A model generated the notes under the pieces. That model was not told the origin of the DNA, made no database searches, and worked only from the letters and a program-made list of their open reading frames with translations. The position numbers and the translations under genes were made by a program. A DNA stretch of 64,000 nucleotides from Oxyruncus cristatus (lineage: Eukaryota; Chordata; Aves; Passeriformes; Cotingidae): contig VXAY01002187.1 of assembly GCA_013399855.1 (NCBI GenBank), positions 235,609 through 299,608 of the forward strand, in the 5' to 3' direction. Within the stretch, counting starts at the first letter, position 1, and the number at the start of each line of letters is the position of its first letter. Below, in pieces: positions 62,901-64,000 of this stretch.

Positions 62901-62954
62901 GAGCCAGAGAGTTGTTCTCCAAAGAACAATATGTTTGTGGGCACCCCTACTTAG
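5553..62954 (+). CDS. GSTCD: GSTCD, complete coding region (11 coding exons, 627 aa)
   Basis: Glutathione S-transferase C-terminal domain-containing protein. The join is 5553-5963, 7572-8033, 11275-11529, 12222-12315, 48625-48740, 48957-49001, 49408-49536, 53557-53690, 55378-55408, 59296-59365 and 62818-62954. All introns are GT-AG and the phases agree, giving 627 codons with no internal stop. Residues 1-137 form a thioredoxin/GST-like N-terminal part; about 130-330 is the GST C-terminal-like part, with a T-x-A-D helix motif at 277-280. Residues 437-559 are a class I methyltransferase-like (Methyltransf_32 type) core with DFCSGGGHVG at 441-450, an acidic E466 in VVLIENK, ALHACG at 506-511 and SPCCYG at 531-536. 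The product matches vertebrate GSTCD from memory along its whole length. No enzymatic activity is firmly established for the family to my knowledge; SAM binding is inferred. There is no signal peptide or clear membrane segment, so a cytosolic protein is likely. Confidence 0.97.
6061..6105. repeat. Perfect 19-bp inverted repeat with 7-nt loop
   Basis: Left arm 6061-6079 (TTAGTGAGAAATTTCATTT) is the exact reverse complement of right arm 6087-6105, separated by TCTAAGC. The DNA is AT-rich, but an exact 19-bp match so close is unlikely by chance. It may be a snap-back replication product or a small element remnant. It is too short and AU-rich for a convincing miRNA precursor. Confidence 0.9.
6330..6880 (-). 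mobile_element. Diverged CR1 reverse-transcriptase fragment, antisense
   Basis: Reading the minus strand, the segment around 6655-6610 (GGCCTATCCTATTTGATCAT and flanks) lines up with CR1 DNA for the G-P-x-L-F-N-I-F motif that follows the QGSVLGP turn. The segment around 6520-6490 (GGGCTGACAGAA with preceding CCTGCACGGGCTAGGAAG) lines up with the RDLDRLEKWADR part. The flanks resemble CR1 more weakly, and every frame is broken by stops and indels. It belongs to an older, different CR1 lineage than the copy at 3768. The edges are approximate. Confidence 0.65.
7572..8033 (+). CDS. GSTCD: GSTCD coding exon C2 (residues 138-291)
   Basis: Acceptor TTGACAG|GTTAGC and donor TTG|GTAAGA; 462 nt, phase 0 at both ends. 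It starts the GST C-terminal-like helical part ([10 protein letters not shown] at 138-147) and continues through the basic stretch [18 protein letters not shown] at 182-199. A low-conservation charged linker covers about 200-260. The exon ends with the helix [19 protein letters not shown] (273-291). Its T-V-A-D resembles the N-capping S/T-x-x-D box of the core helix in GST C-terminal domains. This is the longest coding exon. Confidence 0.96.
8034..11274 (+). other. Intron C2-C3 (3241 nt)
   Basis: Starts GTAAGA and ends TTTTTCTAG. It holds an old antisense CR1 3' fragment at about 10221-10425 and a short imperfect stem near 8389-8409 (CAAGACT/AGTCTTG). No other features were identified. Confidence 0.9.
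10221..10425 (-). mobile_element. Old CR1 3'-end fragment, antisense
   Basis: GAGGTTGGAGGGCACCTCTG, followed by CATCTTGTCTAACCCCCCAG and AGCTAGAGCCAGTTGCCCAGG, then AGGATGGAGACTTCACAACC, is the CR1 3' region read in reverse. It is clearly diverged from the consensus and lacks the terminal ATTCTATG repeat, so it is older than the copies at 3768, 20706 and 43441. Confidence 0.85.
11275..11529 (+). CDS. GSTCD: GSTCD coding exon C3 (residues 292-376)
   Basis: Acceptor TTTTTCTAG|GTTTCC and donor ATG|GTAATT; 255 nt, phase 0 at both ends. It encodes the end of the GST-like helical domain ([20 protein letters not shown] at 301-320; the PL-x-x-WY-x-R-V pattern is typical of the last GST helices). An acidic, poorly conserved linker at 338-361 follows, then [13 protein letters not shown] at 364-376, which leads towards the methyltransferase half. 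Confidence 0.95.
11530..12221 (+). other. Intron C3-C4 (692 nt)
   Basis: Starts GTAATT and ends with a T-rich tract and TTTCACGTAG. Nothing other than AT-rich intron sequence is visible; the short open frame at 11650-11835 is not supported. Confidence 0.9.
12222..12315 (+). CDS. GSTCD: GSTCD coding exon C4 (residues 377-407, split codon 408)
   Basis: Acceptor TTCACGTAG|GAAAAT and donor GGAAG|GTAAGG; 94 nt, leaving phase 1. It encodes [10 protein letters not shown] and [20 protein letters not shown], a proline/tryptophan-rich connector well conserved in GSTCD. The last base G joins GA from exon C5 to make glycine 408. It is followed by the giant intron. Confidence 0.95.
14782..15065 (-). mobile_element. 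CR1 3'-end fragment (AGAATAG-type subfamily), antisense
   Basis: Begins with AGAATAGAATAGACTATTTC and continues through TTTGAAGGGACCTTTAATGA, ACCACTTCAGGGCTGACCAA and the later ACCACCCTCTCAGTAATGAA. This is the CR1 3' region reversed, of a subfamily different from the copy at 3768. It is moderately diverged and has no meaningful open frame. Confidence 0.85.
15927..15969. repeat. Imperfect inverted repeat
   Basis: CTCACAGAATGAATGTAG (15927-15944) pairs with CTACATTCTGTGAG (15956-15969) once one extra AATG in the left arm is bulged out, leaving a loop of about 11 nt. The extra AATG looks like a tandem slip within one arm. Confidence 0.75.
20706..20803 (-). mobile_element. Very short CR1 3' end, antisense
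   Basis: AATCACAGAATCACACGGGT, then TTGGAAAGGACCTCTGAGAT and on to GACTATGGCACTAAGTGCC, matches the copies at 3768 and 43441 almost base for base and then stops. It is about 100 bp long, a severely 5'-truncated insertion of the same subfamily. Confidence 0.93.
26461..26475. repeat. Poly(A) run, 15 nt
   Basis: An uninterrupted A15 followed by GAAGAGGGG. No retroposed gene was seen next to it. Confidence 0.9.
27139..27154. repeat. Poly(T) run, 16 nt
   Basis: T16 at the end of a T/G-rich stretch starting near 27118. No retroposed gene was recognised downstream. Confidence 0.9.
31701..31717. repeat. (GAT)n microsatellite
   Basis: Five GAT units followed by GAAGA. A similar (TGA)n tract lies at 47688-47705. 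Confidence 0.9.
32455..32590 (+). repeat. Unidentified interspersed repeat, copy A
   Basis: The core from GTGTAAAGTTGAGCTGATAG through AGCAGCCAGCTGTTCC to AAGGGCCAAATGAAG aligns collinearly with 34978-35075, with many substitutions and small indels. The similarity fades into the flanks, so the edges are approximate. It does not resemble CR1. It could be an old LTR, a SINE or a local duplication. Confidence 0.7.
34121..34147. repeat. Short GGT-rich tract
   Basis: An interrupted (TGG)n tract within the intron, followed by T9. A shorter relative of the tract at the window start. Confidence 0.85.
34965..35110 (+). repeat. Unidentified interspersed repeat, copy B
   Basis: The core GTGTGAAGTTCAGCTGGAAG, then CTGCAGCCAGCTTGTTC and AAGGGCCACATGAAGC, aligns with copy A at 32455-32590 in the same orientation, about 2.5 kb away. 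See copy A for possible identities. Confidence 0.7.
36148..36210 (-). mobile_element. Possible old CR1 3' scrap, antisense
   Basis: TTGAGGTTGGAAGGGAACTC resembles the CR1 TTGGAAGGGACCT signature in reverse, and GTCCTGCAGCTGCTCA may continue the match. It is short and diverged, so this is a tentative call. Confidence 0.35.
38675..38697. repeat. (TA)n(CA)n compound microsatellite
   Basis: An alternating TATATA tract running into ACACACA within AT-rich intron. Confidence 0.9.
39991..40084. repeat. Tandem duplication, period 48 bp
   Basis: The unit starting GATTAAATACCTTTTTTAAC (39991) is repeated at 40039 as GATTAAATACCTTCTTTAAC. Both units continue into a TTAACTGTTC(T/C)(G/A)AGTT segment. The two copies differ by a few substitutions and an indel. 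Confidence 0.9.
40398..40808 (+). mobile_element. CR1 3' portion, sense orientation
   Basis: GTGAGTCCAGAGGAGGGTCA, later GGAACAGGTTGCTCAGAGAA, TGTTCAAGGCCAAGTTGGAT and AAGGTCCCTTCCAACC read as the CR1 C-terminal/3' region in forward orientation. The 3' end is near TTTTAAGATTCTGA, a decayed ATTCTATGA-type terminus. It is the only clear CR1 in this window in the same orientation as GSTCD. The frame is broken. Confidence 0.85.
43441..45065 (-). mobile_element. CR1 LINE, longest copy, antisense, interrupted by assembly gap
   Basis: The left edge has the reversed CR1 terminal repeat (GAATCATAGAATCATAGAAT), then TTGGAAAGGACCTC. Minus-strand frames from right to left give an upstream ORF2 segment ([35 protein letters not shown]), the start of the reverse transcriptase ([35 protein letters not shown]), then the N gap. 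They resume with [17 protein letters not shown] and the C-terminal [20 protein letters not shown]. Several frameshifts and stops show it is dead. The catalytic middle of the RT lies in the gap and cannot be judged. Confidence 0.93.
44283..44547. other. Assembly gap (265 N)
   Basis: A run of undefined bases inside the CR1, plus a single N at 44801 after a C homopolymer. From the usual CR1 ORF2 layout, the missing RT piece between the GIRPSQ and GSVD-type motifs is expected to be somewhat longer than 265 bp, so the gap size may be an estimate. Confidence 0.99.
47688..47705. repeat. (TGA)n microsatellite
   Basis: Six TGA units in AT-rich intron. Confidence 0.9.
48625..48740 (+). CDS. GSTCD: GSTCD coding exon C5 (residues 408-446)
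   Basis: Acceptor TCATTCCCAG|GAAAGATG and donor GGAGGG|GTAATG; 116 nt, entering in phase 1 and leaving in phase 0. It encodes [16 protein letters not shown] (410-425), a conserved basic helix, then [13 protein letters not shown] (434-446). The last part is the first strand and first half of methyltransferase motif I. Methionine 410 is the first in-frame ATG after the giant intron and could in principle start a methyltransferase-only product. Confidence 0.96.
48741..48956 (+). other. Intron C5-C6, 216 nt, in-frame and stop-free
   Basis: The shortest intron of the gene, starting GTAATG and ending TTTTCACAG. Its length is exactly 72 codons, and the reading frame of C5 passes through it into C6 without a stop. 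The predicted insert is rich in hydrophobic residues early ([20 protein letters not shown]) and cysteine-rich later. The canonical reading is a normal intron, since splicing restores the conserved SGG|GHVG motif. Confidence 0.9.
48957..49001 (+). CDS. GSTCD: GSTCD coding exon C6 (residues 447-461), 45 nt
   Basis: Acceptor TTTCACAG|GGCCAT and donor GCCAG|GTAAAT; 45 nt, phase 0 at both ends. It encodes [15 protein letters not shown], which completes the glycine-rich motif I begun in C5 (SGG|GHVG) and supplies the following helix. Because it is in phase and a multiple of three, skipping would delete exactly these 15 residues and destroy the predicted SAM-binding loop while keeping the frame. Confidence 0.95.
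49002..49407 (+). other. Intron C6-C7 (406 nt)
   Basis: Starts GTAAAT and ends GACATCTAG. No features beyond the splice sites were seen. Confidence 0.9.
49408..49536 (+). CDS. GSTCD: GSTCD coding exon C7 (residues 462-504)
   Basis: Acceptor ACATCTAG|GTGGTA and donor ATTGGG|GTAAGT; 129 nt, phase 0 at both ends. [14 protein letters not shown] (462-475) is the second strand of the Rossmann fold; E466 is the acidic residue expected to contact the SAM ribose. [20 protein letters not shown] (478-497) gives the next helix and strand, with the N-x-D/Y-type motif near 493-496. Confidence 0.96.
49537..53556 (+). other. Intron C7-C8 (4020 nt)
   Basis: Starts GTAAGT and ends TACTGCTGTAG. It holds the solo LTR at 50474-51038, a T15 run at 52171-52185 and a 12-bp perfect palindrome GCTCAGCTGAGC at about 52553-52564. 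No other gene or element was recognised. Confidence 0.9.
50474..51038 (-). mobile_element. Solo LTR of an endogenous retrovirus
   Basis: A 565-bp segment with inverted ends TGATGCCT (50474-50481, last base in a near match) and AGGCATCA (51031-51038). It is flanked by the direct repeat CCTA (50470-50473 and 51039-51042), a 4-bp target-site duplication. On the minus strand a TATAAAAG box (+ strand 50606-50613) lies about 430 bp from the start and leaves about 130 bp for R-U5, hence the orientation. It contains a CGCGCGCGC tract at 50577-50585 and a (CAT)n tract at 50722-50738. No viral genes flank it, so it is a recombination-derived solo LTR. The 4-bp duplication fits a gammaretrovirus-like (ERV1) class; the family is not identified. 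Confidence 0.8.
53557..53690 (+). CDS. GSTCD: GSTCD coding exon C8 (residues 505-548, split codon 549)
   Basis: Acceptor CTGCTGTAG|GTGGCC and donor CGAAG|GTAAAT; 134 nt, leaving phase 2. It encodes [20 protein letters not shown] (505-524) and [16 protein letters not shown] (526-541). The ALHACG and SPCC motifs are characteristic of the Methyltransf_32 family, in which the cysteine pair follows the fifth strand. This exon is notably GC-richer than its flanks, as expected for constrained coding sequence. Confidence 0.97.
53691..55377 (+). other. Intron C8-C9 (1687 nt)
   Basis: Starts GTAAAT and ends TTTTTTTTCAG. It contains a T14 run near 54347-54360 and a strongly AT-rich stretch at about 55215-55275 made of TAAATA/ATAATA units. 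Nothing else was recognised. Confidence 0.9.
55378..55408 (+). CDS. GSTCD: GSTCD coding exon C9 (residues 549-559), 31-nt microexon
   Basis: Acceptor TTTTTTTTCAG|TCATCAG and donor CTACAAG|GTATGT; 31 nt, entering in phase 2 and leaving in phase 0. It encodes the end of split serine 549 and [10 protein letters not shown]. Being 31 nt long it is not a multiple of three, so skipping would shift the frame before [10 protein letters not shown]. It is supported by the phase fit and by the conserved [13 protein letters not shown] junction. Confidence 0.93.
55409..59295 (+). other. Intron C9-C10 (3887 nt)
   Basis: Starts GTATGT and ends with a T16 polypyrimidine tract (59278-59293) directly before AG. 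No repeats other than A-rich runs near 58247-58277 were identified, and no credible open frame. Confidence 0.9.
59296..59365 (+). CDS. GSTCD: GSTCD coding exon C10 (residues 560-582, split codon 583)
   Basis: Acceptor TTTTTTTTAG|GAGCAC and donor AATTG|GTATGA; 70 nt, entering in phase 0 and leaving in phase 1. It encodes [20 protein letters not shown] and RLI, highly conserved in GSTCD. The acceptor has an unusually pure T tract. Confidence 0.96.
59366..62817 (+). other. Intron C10-C11 (3452 nt)
   Basis: Starts GTATGA and ends TCCTTTTAG. No mobile element was recognised. The minus-strand open frame of 120 codons at 61548-61910 and the overlapping frames at 61022-61340 show no family resemblance and are treated as chance. 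Confidence 0.9.
62818..62954 (+). CDS. GSTCD: GSTCD last coding exon C11 (residues 583-627 and stop)
   Basis: Acceptor GTCCTTTTAG|GAAAACAG, entering in phase 1 (G+GA = glycine 583); the stop TAG is at 62952-62954. It encodes [20 protein letters not shown] (584-603), [20 protein letters not shown] (604-623) and GTPT, the conserved C-terminus. The exon continues as 3' UTR. Confidence 0.97.
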
Positions 62955-63500
62955 AGTGTGAAACTTGCATTCGATTTGAAATCGAACATAAATCTTCAGT
63001 GCATAATGACATCCAGCAGATGGAAGCAGAGCTGGGAACCAGACATCACGCATCTTGAACGCATCGCGCTCTGAGAAGGAAGCGGCCCAAAAAGTCTTAA
63101 AAAGCAAACTGCATGCAGAGCATCACAAATCAACTTGCGATGTGTCATTAAGCAACTTTTGGTTCTCTTCTGAGAATTTTCTGGATCTAATGACAGTGCA
63201 TGGAATTATATCCGTCTGTAAAGGTTTAGAAAAAAGTTGGTCTCATCGAAGGGAAGGTGGTTTCCTTTTCAGTAAAGCTGTTTCTTGGCTGCTTGAAAAT
63301 TGCGTTCGTGGTGAAAACTGCGTTTGGGTTTATAAGCAGAGCAGTTATCAGCCAGCAGTGCTGATCACTAGAGGAACAGAGGAAATCAGATTTATGGTGT
63401 TAGTGAAGAAGGATGTGGAACAGGTGGTGGCTTGACTTTGCTAAAGAATTCCATACTGCTGTAGGAAGATTATTTTTAATAAAAGTTCATCAGATTACTT
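62955..63500 (+). other. GSTCD: GSTCD 3' UTR
   Basis: It extends from the stop codon to roughly 15-20 bases past the AATAAA at 63478-63483; the exact cleavage site is inferred. A long open frame lies within it (open 63010-63432, first ATG at 63190, stop TGA at 63433-63435). I do not recognise the product and do not call it a gene. Confidence 0.8.
63478..63483 (+). promoter_or_regulatory. Polyadenylation signal AATAAA
   Basis: A canonical hexamer about 525 nt after the GSTCD stop, followed within 30 nt by a T/G-rich stretch (TACTTTGGGCC; TTCTGTTTATT). It is the first canonical signal after the coding region. Confidence 0.8.
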
Positions 63501-64000
63501 TGGGCCTCATTCTGTTTATTAAAAATGTATTCAAACTTGCCAATACTTTTTTAACAAGATTTAAGTATTAAGTATTACACAAGGATTCTGTTAGCAGGTA
63601 TTTGAAATTGTGTTTAAAGAAATCAAGCCCCTAGTTATCCATTGATAGTGGGATATCCAGATAGTGGGACCCCCATAGAATGTCAGCAAATGCATACTTC
63701 ATTGTCACCTTTGCTAATTGAAGTGTATTGCTTCCTATTTGTAAAACTCTTCTGTCAGAGGAAATTTTTAAGAAAAGTCCATGTGTCTATATACTCCGTC
63801 TTCATTGATTTTATATTCAGTTTAAAGTTTGGTCAAAGTTGCGATTGTGGAACCATTTGAAAAGATCAGTCACAGTCATGTTACTCTAAAATGAAAACAA
63901 ACCTTCTGTGTTCAGTTTTCTATCCTAATTTAAAATCATCTGTTGACACTAACACAATGGCAAATAGCTCCTAACGAAATTTTTCCTGCATGTTTAAGGG
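63501..64000. other. Intergenic sequence downstream of GSTCD
   Basis: AT-rich DNA after the presumed cleavage site. The short open frame at 63642-63860 is unsupported. Synteny in other vertebrates puts NPNT next, but nothing of it is visible here. Confidence 0.6.

Overview
The window is vertebrate nuclear DNA, almost certainly from a bird. It is AT-rich and intron-dominated, and its recognisable repeats are mostly CR1 non-LTR retrotransposons, including copies with the 8-bp ATTCTATG-type 3' terminal repeat, plus one solo LTR. It holds one protein-coding gene, GSTCD (glutathione S-transferase C-terminal domain-containing protein), on the + strand. All eleven coding exons are present, each bounded by GT-AG splice sites with matching phases. 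They join into a 627-codon reading frame from the ATG at 5553 to the TAG at 62952-62954; the human protein is about 633 residues.

Layout. Bases 1-360 are the only CpG-richer part and start with a (TGG)n microsatellite. This is probably the edge of the promoter region, which in other vertebrates is shared head-to-head with INTS12; the non-coding first exon could not be placed. Coding exons C1-C4 (5532-12315) encode the GST-like half. A 36.3-kb intron follows (12316-48624) with several CR1 copies, a tandem duplication and an assembly gap. Coding exons C5-C11 (48625-62954) encode the Rossmann-fold methyltransferase-like half, with motif I split between C5 and the 45-nt exon C6. The 3' UTR runs to an AATAAA at 63478-63483. 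The last 500 bases look intergenic; NPNT is the expected downstream neighbour by synteny, but none of it is visible here.

Mobile DNA: six clear CR1 copies in antisense and one in sense relative to GSTCD, one doubtful CR1 scrap, and a 565-bp solo LTR (50474-51038) with inverted ends TGATGCCT/AGGCATCA and a 4-bp CCTA duplication. The 265-base run of Ns lies inside the longest CR1.

The most interesting observations are: (1) the 216-nt intron between C5 and C6 is a multiple of three and has no in-frame stop, so its retention would put 72 residues into the predicted SAM-binding loop; (2) the giant intron falls at the junction of the two protein halves; (3) the complete solo LTR; (4) a perfect 19-bp hairpin in the first coding intron; (5) two diverged copies of an unidentified repeat at about 32.46 and 34.98 kb. 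I found no convincing second gene, tRNA, rRNA or CRISPR. The many other open frames of 60-165 codons look like chance or CR1 fragments.
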